Assembly: GCA_963555705.1 (NCBI GenBank)
Contig: OY743172.1
Coordinates: 25,357,446 to 25,421,445 of the forward strand
Source of the DNA: Ligustrum vulgare
Lineage: Eukaryota; Streptophyta; Magnoliopsida; Lamiales; Oleaceae
Length of the DNA: 64,000 nucleotides
Direction of reading: 5' to 3'
Shown here: positions 44,301-52,853 of the stretch, in pieces
Layout: the number at the start of each line of letters is the position of its first letter
How positions within the stretch are numbered: the stretch's first letter is position 1
The notes under the pieces: generated by a model
The model's input: the letters and a program-made list of their open reading frames with translations, nothing else
Told to the model about the DNA's origin: nothing
Databases searched by the model: none
Made by a program: the position numbers and the translations under genes

Positions 44301-47300
44301 AATCTCCACATAAAGTGCTTAGTCCAGCTATCTCATCCCAAAAATTTTCCCTTCCAGTGTAGGTGTTGGGTCCATAAATACCCGTAAACCACCACTTTTC
44401 CCTTCCTTCCATTTCAATCAAAATCGAAATGGAAAATTCCCCAATCAAAGAATCAATCACCCTTACACATCTAGTATCCCAAGCTATCATCATACCTCCT
44501 GCCCTACCAACTGAGGGAAGTGCAACCCATTCTTTAAACCTCGATCTCCAAATGCAGCTCATGAACTTTCTATCAAGTACTTCTCTTTTTGTTTCCTGTA
44601 AAACTACTATATCTGGATTTATCTTATTTAAAACCTCCTTTATGACTCTTCTTTTAGAGGTAGAACCTGTACCCCTAACATTCCAAGAACACATCTTCAT
44701 GATAACCTTGTGTTTTTCCCTTTACAAAGTCTGCTCTTCCCATAATTCACATTGAATTGCAGATTCTGTAGCTCCCTGTGACCTTTTTTGTTGATTATGC
44801 TTCTGGACGGGTTTTGTTCTTGAAAAGAAGACACCATCTGGATACCCATCTGTGTCAGAACATCTTGTATTTCTGTCCATTCCCCTAAACTGTCTCCGAT
44901 TATTGAACCCTTGTTGCTATGTGCACCATCTTCAACCTCCATGTTTTTCGAACTCAGATTCTTACCCTCTTCTTCCCTAGAGCCTTTATTGTTCTGCTTG
45001 TCTGTACCAACTTCAGTATGTGGGGTTAATCCAGTGCCTTCCTCCCGTTCATCCATCTCGGCCAGAAGAAATTTAACATCCGGCAAGATATCCTCTGATG
45101 CTTCCACTGAATCTGACACGAATGAGTTATCTTCATCTATATCTGAACTGTCAGCTACGGAAGAAGAAGAATCCAGTCCCTCGACAATCTTAAGTTCATC
45201 AAGATTATCATCAAAACCTTCCTCGTTGATTGTCTGTTCCATCTCTGCAGTACTGCGGGAAAAAGTTGTGTTTTCGCCAAATTCTCTAAATCTCCTTCTA
45301 CTCCTGTCTCTGTAATATACTTGGAGGCTTTTATTTTCTTCGGTTTCCTCGTCAGCATCTCCAGACTCGTCCGTTGCTTTTAGTATTTTCCCCTGTTTTC
45401 CTTTTGCTGGATTTAACTTGAATTCGTTCCACCTTAAGATTTTTCCATGAGTAAAGTCCCCAATCTGTTTGGGCTTAATTCTTTTCAGCTTAGTAATATT
45501 ATTAGCCCATTTTTTAGCTATCTTAATGGGTTCTGAATGTGATCTCTGGATTTCCTCCATCTTCTGTAAGCCCAGAGTGGATTCAGATTGTGAATATAGA
45601 ACTTCTGGCGATGGGCTAGTGGGCAATTGGGCTTCTTCATAAGGGCTTATGAGCAGGTGGGCTTGTGAAGATGGGCTTGCAATCAAATCGGACTCAGAAT
45701 ATCCAAAATCCCAACCTGGAAAAGGTAGACATAGTTGACTTCTCTTCCTCTGCGTCCCCTTAGAAAAGGCATCCTTCCCATGAAAAGAAATGATAAAGGA
45801 GAAAGGTACCAAGTTTCTAGGCTGACGATTTATATTCCCAAGAATCCATTTACAACAATAGATCTGCATTAATTGCGTATTATCTAGGTTATTGTTCATA
45901 ATGGCCCTACCTTCTATAGCTGAAACATCATTACTGCTAGAGCCATATTCCCAAGTCATTGGGGTTGGATTGTCCTTCATCTGTTCCTGACGAATATCGT
46001 CAACTGGGCATTTAAAATCCTTAACTGCCACGTCACTATCTTCAACCTCTTTCTTCCGATGCCATTTAGTGTTGCAGGTTCCATGGAATCTGTACCTTCT
46101 GTCATTAAGTTTAAAAAACTTCAAACATATAAATTGACCATCGCAAGGCAGCACCAGTTTTTCCTTAATAAAGCCTCCTGCGTTGCCTCTTAACTGCAAC
46201 CTAGCATGAGGAAGAAATTTCAACTCTGCAGTTGCATGATCGATGTCTATTAATCCACCACAAAGGTTCCCTATCACCTTAAAAACGTGTATATTCCACA
46301 AATGAAGAGGCAGCCCTTCAACTCCAATCCAACTATGATTACACCCAATCTGTAGATCTTTGAACTGCTCCTGCATAGACCATTTCTGAAACCGGACCAT
46401 CGCGACTGCTGGCAATCGGATCGTCCCCCAAGATTCTGTCTGCTTCTTTTCGTCTTCACTGGTACACCATAATACTGCCCTGTCATCGTGCATAGGACTG
46501 ATTTTTGTATATCTATTCATAAAAATATCCAGACCATATTGAATACTTTCCCAGGAATCTGAACTGTCTTCTCTGAACAAGAGCACTGCATTCTTCCAAT
46601 TCCTTTGATGGGTATCTGCCTTCCTATATTCATGAAAACTACCTACTCGTTTGTTCATGTTGTCAGCAAACAAATCACGAAAACTGGGGACTCCTGGTCT
46701 AGCTGCAGGTAACTGAGAAGACATACTCCTTCCTAACCATGGTCTATTAGCTCCGTGAGCTGTAGCAGTGTTGCTCTTCCCACCCTTATTGTTCTCTTCC
46801 TGTTTTGAAGCACGTTGCCTATTCCAAGAGTTTTTCCCCAGTACATTTATCAAACAGCCTACAAGCCCCTTCCAACCTCTATGATTTCCACCTTTTGGAA
46901 CAATAATATGCTTAAGATCACCATTCATAATCTTCGTGACTTTCAAGAAGATACCTCTCTTATTTTGGTAAACCTCCATAATCATTACAAAAGATGAGTT
47001 TCTGAATAATCTTTTGAAATGATAAAAATCCTTAGCTTTCAGCAAGGTTTCCAAAGCCTCTTCCAACCAAGTAGCAGCATCAATAGAAATTGTAATTTCG
47101 AAGCTTGTATGTCTGGTTCTTTCTGAAATCTTGACAGAACCTCCCCCATTCACCAAAAACAACACGAAAGTTTTGTGTTCTGTGGTAAAATTCCAGTACC
47201 GCGGCGCCATCTTTTGTGATTCTCCCATATTCTTGTTACCTGCACTCTGTCTGTCTAGTTCTCTTCCACCCCATGCCAGGCACCTTCCAAACACAATCAC

Positions 47301-49525
47301 CAGCAACAACCAACTCCAATCCAACCAAACAACCAACTCCAATCAAACCAACCCAACTCCACCAATCACAACAAGCAATACAGTAATAATTGCCGACAAG
47401 GCTGCTGAAAATAGGCCGACAAGGTCACAAGTAAGCCACACTAACCTTTGAAGGAGAAAATCCCAGCAACAATGTGGGGAGAAAGCCAAAGCCCCACACT
47501 TTCTGGGTGAAGAATGCAGCAATTCGAAGGATGGGCACGTATGAACAGTGCCACCGTAGCAAATGAGCGAGTGCAGGCGCCCAAACTAGCAATGAACCCA
47601 AGAAGAAGCTGACCCAAGGTTAGGAGAACATTACCCAATCACTTTGGAGCAAGAAATTGCTGAAAATGAATGAGAAATTCCAACAAGAACTCCCACAGCC
47701 GGAATCGCGATGTGCAGCTGACCCAGGAGCTGAAATCCTTCAAAAATCTTCCAAAATCCGTGAGAAAACTTGAGGAAAGAACGATTCCAGGTGTGGGGAG
47801 GTGAGCCCAGCACCTGAATCCCCGAAAGATCCACGATCCGACACCAAAATCAAGTTTTGAAATCGCGTATGAACAGTACCGCGAGTTTTGAAATCGCGAT
47901 GGTGACCTCCAATCTTGGTTCGTATGGTTATTAGAGTGGATTCGCTCAGAAGTTAAAGCCCTAAAAAATAAGAGCTGGAAGTTCGATGAATATGGAGCTG
48001 GAAGTCTATTCGATTGCAGATCTGGCTATGAGTTTGTCAATAGTTTGCGAGAGATTGAAGAATTTCTTTGTGTGTGGGTGGTGTTGCAATGAATGAATCT
48101 GACACAAAAGAAGATCTTCACCAAAGGTTTTTTCTTTGAGTACTGTGGTTTTTAATTGAAAAAGTGAAGCATTCAATATCAAAGTACAGAGCTTGTTTGA
48201 TGGGAAAAAAAAAAACAAGGAACTTCAATAATTCAATTTCTCTTCAGACTGTTGAGCCAAACTGAATGGTGAAAAATGATTGTAGACAATCTAGAGGTGT
48301 GAGGCGGTTGAAGCTGCCTCCAACTGACCTTCTGCATGACTCAAGCTCGACCCTTCCTATGCCGGCCTGGTATTAATGACACATGGATTGCTTTTAAAGC
48401 AATAAAAACACTAAACTTATCATTTTCTCCTATTTCTGTGATGGAATATTAATGAATTTGATTATCTTTATTATTTTGGAAAGACTAGAGATTATTCAAG
48501 CACGCTTATCTTTTCAAATATTGATTGATTAGTTTTAAGACCATTTTTTGAGTTCTTTTATAGATCATTGCCATTCTGTTTTACCAATGTCGTAGGATGG
48601 TAGCGAGACATTAGTTTCTGGTCGTTTTTCAGTGATATTGCTGCTCAAACGGAAGTTTGTATTTTCCTTTTCTACCCTTGCATCAGATAGTGTTAAGCTG
48701 TTCCATCAAAGACATTGCTCAAGTCAGTACCCAGCAAGTAGGTACCAAGCAATCACGTAATCATATCATATTTCATTGTCGTTGCACATGGGACCAAACA
48801 GTTATCATTGTCTCGATTCGTAGTTATCTTGTTTTGAGGAGGAGGAGGAGGAGGAGGGGGGGGGGGGGGGGGGGGCTAATCCCAAACCATTCTACCCCAG
48901 CCACCCAAGCCTTAGGACCAACGAGTCACATGACAGGTGCACAAGGATGGCTGGAAAGTTGAGCACTTATCCAAGACTGGTCGAACACTGAAAGGATAAT
49001 AGAATTGTGAAGCTAAAAAGACCTAATTGATGAGTGGCCTTTCTCCAAGCTTCTATCGAGTGAAGCACCTCAAACGTGTGAAACGCGTCCGATGAACCTT
49101 AGTTAAGCTATACTTGTCTTTCTTCTTAAGCTCAAAGCTTATAGTCTTTCAACAAGAATCCAAGTTACTGCTCCGTGGGAAGATAAGAGACTTTTAGCGC
49201 GCAACGGCTGATGAAAAGCGAGCAACTTGTTAGGAGTAGTAGATTCATTCCCATCTCATGGAAAACTCTTTTCGCTCCGCTTGGATGTAAGACTACCGCC
49301 ACCGATAGATGCCCCATGCTAGCTTTCATGATTCAAATTCTCTTTGTTGGGTTTTGTGGATGGGGCGGTTACAGTTGTATTCATAACTATGCATTCATTT
49401 GTTTTCATAAATTTTAGACATGAATTTGCACTCTATTCTTTTGTAGGCTGCTCTTAAATTAGCTCAACTGGATATGATTGCTGAACGATTATCGCTCCAT
49501 GTCATGGAGAATTATGAAGAAATGG
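32399..49525 (+). CDS. Syndetin/VPS50-like (CCDC132-type) protein, N-terminal four exons
   Basis: The product resembles plant homologues of syndetin (VPS50), a subunit of the EARP tether for endosomal recycling. Exons: 32399-32635, 36941-37108, 37962-38036, 49447-49525, all GT-AG, joining in frame for 186 codons plus one base. Recognisable stretches are LSKVGEKILSSVRSARSLGL, the Ala-rich IPARAAAAAAVARIIAGLPP, SSSEELSSIYGSRPQGQVV, EFDPVRHVLEHIP and LAQLDMIAERLSLHVMENYE, matching the family's order (from memory, the locus AT2G27900 type). I chose the Met at 32399 because related proteins have a similar leader before MDLSKVGEK; the Met at 32543 is an alternative. The remaining about 850 residues lie beyond the window or are lost. 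Introns are 4.3, 0.85, 11.4 and at least 14.5 kb, swollen by transposons. Confidence 0.85.
33880..35030 (+). pseudogene. Decayed L1 LINE fragment in intron 1
   Basis: Scattered plus-strand matches to the C-terminal part of plant L1 ORF2 are seen: SEDRGSLGLKNLRNKT (34250-34291), KHWKFIFKDF, and RIRFWDECWIGS (near 34500-34530). Frames are broken repeatedly. A SINE interrupts it at about 34566-34705. Confidence 0.55.
34566..34705 (-). mobile_element. tRNA-derived SINE in intron 1
   Basis: On the minus strand an A-box-like CCTAGTGGTTGAGGC precedes a B box GGTTCGAGTCC (34637-34647), and the 3' end is a poly(A)-like tract (T-rich on the plus strand, about 34566-34583). Target duplications TTCTC(A/G)GACTATAATT flank it (about 34550-34566 and 34706-34721). 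(GGGGA)n repeats at 34602-34634 lie between B box and tail. Confidence 0.8.
35031..36940 (+). other. Rest of intron 1, no gene
   Basis: The intron continues to the acceptor CACAG at 36936-36940. Only short frames without recognisable products are present. A C-run/G-run patch (about 36062-36078) and AT-rich stretches are the only marked features. Confidence 0.45.
38704..38945 (-). repeat. 3' LTR of the TR-GAG element
   Basis: 242 bp, TGATAG...ATCA, identical by eye to the other copy. Confidence 0.95.
39148..39978 (-). CDS. Gag protein of the TR-GAG element
   Basis: This 276-aa protein has an N-terminal coiled-coil-like region (residues 1-45) followed by the retrotransposon Gag (capsid) signature: LPEFNGGHPKEWVCRTEVYF, then ACFIGEALVWFQQL and VRTWEELKVYLLNRF, about residues 58-140. 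The rest is less conserved and ends in an acidic tail. It has no zinc knuckle, protease, reverse transcriptase or integrase. Gag would form virus-like particles in the cytoplasm, with enzymes supplied by a related autonomous gypsy element. The start is the Met 10 bases inside the PBS side. It is uninterrupted, as expected for a young copy. Confidence 0.88.
   Translation of the reverse strand: MAMEVDFIKEWEKLGSMMEELHQSIQKCSESISNNLGEMERNFKKEMNEKSPESQSGSLPEFNGGHPKEWVCRTEVYFGMNDIADDEKVEDIAACFIGEALVWFQQLDWLQSVRTWEELKVYLLNRFLPSWEQVTGEENMKGRELEKKILQIAEKTQESDMNDLFEGGRGGFAGLISGLGHKLGLQVPCIQEAHVAKIGSAEKYLGLDPNHIWDPGIMMAQHLEHQTEIKSVWVSSGPTSSGGPVKGDVYPPEAADDISFSQVLVAHWNVLNDEDP
39988..39999 (-). other. PBS of the TR-GAG element
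   Basis: The minus strand reads TGGTATCAGAGC (initiator Met tRNA), one base from the 5' LTR. Confidence 0.92.
40001..40242 (-). repeat. 5' LTR of the TR-GAG element
   Basis: 242 bp, identical by eye to 38704-38945. Confidence 0.95.
40985..41025 (-). other. 3' UTR hairpin of the LINE
   Basis: On the minus strand TCCGA-CTCTCA-TCGGA forms a 5-bp stem with a 6-base loop about 60 bases before the A-tail. Similar 3' hairpins occur at L1 ends in plants (from memory) and may be recognised by the reverse transcriptase. Confidence 0.6.
41038..44700 (-). CDS. LINE ORF2: endonuclease-reverse transcriptase
   Basis: This 1,220-aa, uninterrupted ORF2 protein of a plant L1 element nicks target DNA and reverse-transcribes its own RNA. 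The N-terminus (MKMCSWNVRGTGS) opens an APE-type endonuclease with GGDFN near residue 138 and SDHCPI near 222. Reverse transcriptase follows, with LIPKKL...DYRPISL (about 500), QGAFVEGRQILD and the catalytic FADD near 687. PIKYLGMPLG comes next, then the zinc-binding zf-RVT domain (about 1060-1140; WKSPVPSKVKVFTWLLLRE, then C-x2-C...H-x4-C). There is no RNase H domain after it. The ATG overlaps the ORF1 stop (ATGA), suggesting translation by termination-reinitiation. Confidence 0.95.
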   Translation of the reverse strand: MKMCSWNVRGTGSTSKRRVIKEVLNKINPDIVVLQETKREVLDRKFMSCIWRSRFKEWVALPSVGRAGGMMIAWDTRCVRVIDSLIGEFSISILIEMEGREKWWFTGIYGPNTYTGRENFWDEIAGLSTLCGDYWCLGGDFNVVRRVDEKFNSHTNTRSMKLFDTLVRELSLRDPSLNGGQFTWSNFREVPICCKLDRFLFCNQWTELFPYCRQEVAVRVVSDHCPIVLDSNPPKWGPSPFRFENAWLTHKSFGKDFAEWWAEPGEYGWEGYCFMKKLQNIKGKLKAWKNEVFGDRRLIRSVLERRITTLDNEELNGRWNNQLKEERESIKREWQQLVFEDERALRMKSKFKWAKEGDANSKLFHSLMNVRKARSYISKLEKEDGQIVETDREIKEEIVGFFSSLYTSAATPFSGFEGLEWKEISQSLAEWLERPFDEDEVKRAVFACDGDKAPGPDGFSLALFKSQWEIMKDDLMKVFAEFERDGVVNGITNETYICLIPKKLSCGTVKDYRPISLVTSLYKIISKALSLRLREVLGDTISDSQGAFVEGRQILDIILVANEVVEDYRCSKKKGVVFKIDFEKAYDCVEWQFLDFVLKRKGFKDKWRKWIMGCLSSVSYSVFINGRPTGKFRGSRGLRQGDPLSPFLFTLVVDVLGRLVDKAKENFIIRGFSVGKEKVVVSHLQFADDTLFFLNANNQEIHNLLMILKAFCTLSGLRVNLHKSQLLGINVEDSWLDDLAGVLDCEVGSWPIKYLGMPLGDNPRKSIFWEPVIAKVAKRLGGWKNAYLSRGGRLTLIQSVLSSMPIYYLSIFKAPVMVLNNLEKLMRDFLWEGGDLNGSDHLVAWDIVCRSKAKGGLGIGDLKVRNKALLMKWLWRFPLETNTLWFRVIKSRYGIQENQWDSKLGERLTFRGPWKGIASLYKEFSRFVKLKVGNGRNIRFWKDIWVGNKPLEEDFTVLAGISSLQNGKIYDFLDTEAEGMSTSVSWNLHFKRNLLDREIPKLIELLNILDNRSVCHNLEDRRIWMGDSSEFFTCKSAFECLKESTHHLLNYRFKYIWKSPVPSKVKVFTWLLLRERVNVHELLQIRRPNLSMLPGWCVLCKKHDETLDHLFLHCEFSVQFWNRLFKEFKVQWVRQQRCSEFLFSFISSDKMKQKLWNVSAMAICWVIWLERNKRIFDDIEDSYGKLWDKVRYWTAIWLFNVKEFTGILFADLVRDWSFLL
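44697..47342 (-). CDS. LINE ORF1: RNA-binding protein (DUF4283-like)
   Basis: The open frame is 881 aa, but the Met at 47228 (MGESQKMAPRYW) is a likelier start because the 38 residues before it are hydrophobic and lie in GC/CA-rich leader. A region around residues 270-410 (numbered from 47342) fits the plant LINE/DUF4283 RNA-binding domain: LLFREDSSDSWESIQYG, then GVEGLPLHLWNIHVF, then GGLIDIDHATAEL. Later parts are Glu/Ser-rich and acidic (about 690-830). No CCHC zinc knuckle is seen, although many plant ORF1 proteins have one. It probably coats LINE RNA. The stop overlaps the ORF2 start by four bases. Confidence 0.8.
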   Translation of the reverse strand: MELVVWLDWSWLLLVIVFGRCLAWGGRELDRQSAGNKNMGESQKMAPRYWNFTTEHKTFVLFLVNGGGSVKISERTRHTSFEITISIDAATWLEEALETLLKAKDFYHFKRLFRNSSFVMIMEVYQNKRGIFLKVTKIMNGDLKHIIVPKGGNHRGWKGLVGCLINVLGKNSWNRQRASKQEENNKGGKSNTATAHGANRPWLGRSMSSQLPAARPGVPSFRDLFADNMNKRVGSFHEYRKADTHQRNWKNAVLLFREDSSDSWESIQYGLDIFMNRYTKISPMHDDRAVLWCTSEDEKKQTESWGTIRLPAVAMVRFQKWSMQEQFKDLQIGCNHSWIGVEGLPLHLWNIHVFKVIGNLCGGLIDIDHATAELKFLPHARLQLRGNAGGFIKEKLVLPCDGQFICLKFFKLNDRRYRFHGTCNTKWHRKKEVEDSDVAVKDFKCPVDDIRQEQMKDNPTPMTWEYGSSSNDVSAIEGRAIMNNNLDNTQLMQIYCCKWILGNINRQPRNLVPFSFIISFHGKDAFSKGTQRKRSQLCLPFPGWDFGYSESDLIASPSSQAHLLISPYEEAQLPTSPSPEVLYSQSESTLGLQKMEEIQRSHSEPIKIAKKWANNITKLKRIKPKQIGDFTHGKILRWNEFKLNPAKGKQGKILKATDESGDADEETEENKSLQVYYRDRSRRRFREFGENTTFSRSTAEMEQTINEEGFDDNLDELKIVEGLDSSSSVADSSDIDEDNSFVSDSVEASEDILPDVKFLLAEMDEREEGTGLTPHTEVGTDKQNNKGSREEEGKNLSSKNMEVEDGAHSNKGSIIGDSLGEWTEIQDVLTQMGIQMVSSFQEQNPSRSIINKKGHRELQNLQFNVNYGKSRLCKGKNTRLS
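47343..48249 (-). promoter_or_regulatory. LINE 5' UTR with presumed internal promoter
   Basis: About 0.9 kb between the 5' target duplication and ORF1. A repeated word pair (GAGTTTTGAAATCGCG near 47855 and 47885, with GTATGAACAGTACC between) is visible. Promoter activity is inferred from position. Confidence 0.5.
48264..49446 (+). other. Rest of intron 3
   Basis: There is no gene. It contains the GGA/poly-G tract at 48837-48875 and ends at the acceptor TTGTAG (49441-49446). Confidence 0.6.
48837..48875. repeat. (GGA)n followed by G20
   Basis: About six GGA units run directly into an uninterrupted run of about 20 G. It is likely unstable and hard to sequence. Confidence 0.95.
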
Positions 49526-51235
49526 GTACGTTTTATGATAAAATTATCAAATTGCCACTTCCTGTTTGATATTAGCTTGTTAAACCATCTCACCAAAAAA
49601 ATTCTTTGATTCAAAGCATCAAGAGACAACCTTAAAAATTAATATCAAGGCATCAATTTTTGGCTTCAACTTCCATGTGAATTTAACAATCTTTAGAAAT
49701 TAATATCAAGACAGCAATTTTGGGCTTCAACAACTTCCATGTGAATTTAACTAAGTATATGAAGGCAATTTATGTTGTAAGCATATGAACCTCCTTTCTT
49801 ATATTGTTGATCAATGGTTTCATTAATGGATGGATCACTGTTTCATTTTCCTTTGATCTTTATAATCTCTTTACCTTACTTTCGGAATTGGAGACTGAAA
49901 GCTCTCATAAGAATTCTCAAAGAAGTTGAAGCAGAATGAGTCTGGAGTGTTATAACTGTTAATATATTTGAGACACTATTGATTGTTTTATTGAACTTAT
50001 TAACAATCAACAATAATATATATTGGATACTGTAGCATTTAAACTACTTTTGATATGAAAGTTCACATTTAAGGGGTATACAATTTTTTTGGTTGGTGAG
50101 ATTGCTTTATTGTATCCATGGCTCCTAAATTCAGGTGCAATGGTGTAGATGTCCTTAACTGATAGTTTGATTTTCGCTCTACTTTCAAAGCCAAAGCTTT
50201 TTGAAATGTGGTACATGAGAGTTGGGCTTGAAATAATGGTTTTCCCTTTAGCTGTAAAAGGAGGAAGGAGGGAGATATTCCTTTTAGCAAATCTACTCTG
50301 AGTTGTCGTCTCACTTGTTGTTTTTGTCCACCTTCGTTGTTCCATATCCTATCATACTTGACATTTTGAAAGTGAATTTCATATTAGGATCTTTCATGAT
50401 GTCCCTAGAGATTCGAGTGGAGGTAACCTGTTGTTGATAGTAAATATACCATGAAAAGTCGGTTTGTATATTCATAGACCATGAGTGTATGACATGATTG
50501 TGGATAGTATAAATATTGTATAGAGGGTTCCATGATTCCATCAGTTCCAGAAGCTTCAGTCCGTCGGGGGAACAGTTTGAAAATATGAGCTTTCAGCGTG
50601 AAAAGTCCCCTGATTTGCTGAATCACCATTAATTGAATAGTTAAGGTAGAGAAAGTTGAGGAATGCCTGAAATCCTCAGTTAGAAGACACCTGCTGGACA
50701 TCCTTTGCAAGAGCAGAACATTAAGAAGCTAGATTCTAAGAAGCAGAAACCATGGGATGGGATAAAACGAGAAGGAACGTTTCAAAAAGTGACTTTATTG
50801 TGGTGAATTCCACTTTAATAAATGCTTCAGAGATAGCTCATAAGGTTAACAGAACTAGAACTCTTAGGAAAGGAAAACATCCATTGGTGTCTACTTGTAA
50901 GCAGGTTGGTACATGTGGAATTCACTAGATACTGCACTGCAGATCAGCTTGAGAATTGTGGTTTATGCTGTTTACTACGATTGAATTACGTGGAAAACCC
51001 CTGTAAACCTGTTTTGGTGCCAAGAATTTGTTTGCTTAGAAGTAGGAGGAAGGGAAGTTATGAACAATAGTTCCTTGTTCAGGCTTTATGAGCATAAAGA
51101 GAGAGATGCCCCAGTAATTGAAACCTACTTTTCTGGTTTTCCCCCCATAAATATGAAAATTTGGCTTGATGAAGTATGCACATATTAAACAATCATAATC
51201 ACAAATTCACAATCACTAAATTCTAACATAATGGA

Positions 51236-51339
51236 TAAAAGAGAGAAGAAAGGGGAAGAAGATGGGAGAAAAGAGGCAGAAAGAAGAAGAGAGAAGTGAA
51301 GAGAAGAGAAGAGAAGGAGAAGGAGAAAGAGAGAGGAGA
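51236..51339. repeat. Polypurine tract (GA-rich, about 104 bp)
   Basis: The plus strand is almost pure A/G with only three or four interruptions and repeated GAGAAGAGAAG words. Potential for triplex (H-DNA). Confidence 0.95.
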
Positions 51340-51499
51340 TTGTAGAAACTAGTCTCGTATTTAATATTAATGTTGTAATTAAAACAAAGTATACCCTTCA
51401 TTATACAAGGGTCCAACCTAGTCTAATTTAAATAGGAAATAAAATATAAGAAAATCCTTAACTAATAAAAGTTTTAGCAGATTTTGATAGATGTTAATT

Positions 51500-51797
51500 A
51501 AGCCCTTGTTTGGTGGATATTAAAATTAGATTTTTAGCAGATTTTAATAAAAATTGATGAAATGTGTAGTTAAAAAGTTGTGGGACGTATACAAATATGT
51601 TGTTGAAGTTAATTGTTCACTTTGGTTTCGATAAAAATCTGGATTATAATTTATATCAAACAAGAGCTAAATATGTGGTTGAAAAATTGATAAAAGTTGC
51701 GAGTTTGTGGAATGTGTGGAGTGGTTAAAATTAATGGTTGACGCTTGACATTGAACTCAATTTTTAGCAATTTTATTAAGCTTTCCCAAACAAGCAC
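51500..51797. mobile_element. MITE-like segment
   Basis: CCCTTGTTTGGTGG on the left and CCCAAACAAGCAC on the right form short inverted ends. The interior repeats AAGTTGTGGGA- and GTTAATTGTTCAC-like words seen in other MITE debris here. Boundaries are approximate. Confidence 0.4.
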
Positions 51798-52651
51798 TAA
51801 ATTCTAATTTCTTTTCTAAAAATTTCATTCATTTCTTGATAAGTTTTCAACAGAAATTTGTTACGCTCTCCGTCATTCTCTTTGGCTCATAGAACTCAAC
51901 TCTAATGAGATAAACTGCCGCATCCTTTCCAAGGAAGATGACTTTTCTTCTTTATCAAGTATCGGTACTGACCATATGAAAATATAATAATGTGCAAATC
52001 ATCCACAATAACATCAACTGGTTCCACATATGAGGAGCTCGACGGACTATTGACTAGCATGATAGACTGCCTCATAGAAAGATTGATTGCAACAACCATT
52101 GGCTTGAATTCAACCTAATAAGGAAATAATTTTGCTATATCGTAAACAATTTTTTTTCCCAAGTGCGATGGGCAGTAAAAAAAGATAAGCATTAATTTCA
52201 AGTGATTGAACTTTAATTTTTTTCTTGACATTATTATAGGATAGCATGCAGGAGAAACACGAAGCACAATATAATAGCCTATTTAAAGAATCTCTGCCTA
52301 CAAATCCTTTTGTTTGGGAATTCCTTGATTATGTGTTGGAGAAGAAGGGTTTTGGAGAAAGATGGAGGAAGTGGATATGAGGATGTTTATCTTCAACAAA
52401 TTTCTCTATGATGATCAATGGAAAACCAAGAGGAAAATTTGGAGCATCTAGAGGCTGACCCCTATCACCTTTTTTATTCATCTTAGTTGGAGATGTGTTT
52501 AGTAGAATGGTGAACAGGGCTTGTAATGAAGATATGATAGAAGGCTTTAAAATAGGAAGGAACAACGTAAGAATCTCACATCTTCAATTTGGGGATGATA
52601 GTATCTTCTTTTTGGAAAATAAGGATGAGAGTATTCATAATTTAATGGAAA

Positions 52652-52853
52652 AACCCCAAGGGGTTGCTCAAGCGGTAAGGGCGGTGCTTAGGATCTCACC
52701 AATCCCAGGTTCGATTCCCCGTGAGAGCAAAAAAAAAACTTCTTGGGGTCACTGGGGCGTCTCCCGGTCGAAAGCGCCAGGTCCTCGTGGGATTAGTGGG
52801 GGTGGGGCCCCCGATACCCTCGGTTATCAAAAAAAAAAAAATAAAAAAAAAAA
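52652..52853 (+). mobile_element. tRNA-derived SINE inside the LINE relic
   Basis: The head contains an A-box-like GCTCAAGCGGTAAGG (52666-52680) and a B box GGTTCGATTCC (52708-52718), with a GC-rich body and an A-rich tail (52829-52853). Target duplications AATTTAATGGAAA lie at 52639-52651 and 52854-52866. The LINE frame resumes directly after it. Confidence 0.9.

Larger units (their letters stand above)
40945..48249 (-). mobile_element. Full-length L1-type LINE in intron 3
   Basis: It spans a 5' UTR of about 0.9 kb, ORF1, ORF2, a short 3' UTR and a short A-tail (T-run at 40945-40952 on the plus strand). Flanking target duplications TGTTGA(A/G)CCAAACT lie at 40932-40945 and 48250-48263, with one mismatch. 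Both ORFs are intact and overlap by four bases. It is antisense to the syndetin-like gene. It could be competent or only recently dead. Confidence 0.92.
49526..52305 (+). other. First part of intron 4
   Basis: There is no supported gene. It holds a 60-bp local duplication (about 49632-49689 and 49695-49751, AATTAATATCAAG... ending TTCCATGTGAATTTAAC), a polypurine tract and a MITE-like piece. Minus-strand frames at 50007-50710 have no recognisable product. Confidence 0.5.

Noticed and set aside
50007..50710. Several overlapping minus-strand frames in intron 4
   Set aside because: No recognisable domain, mutually overlapping frames and no splice context; possibly very old transposon DNA.
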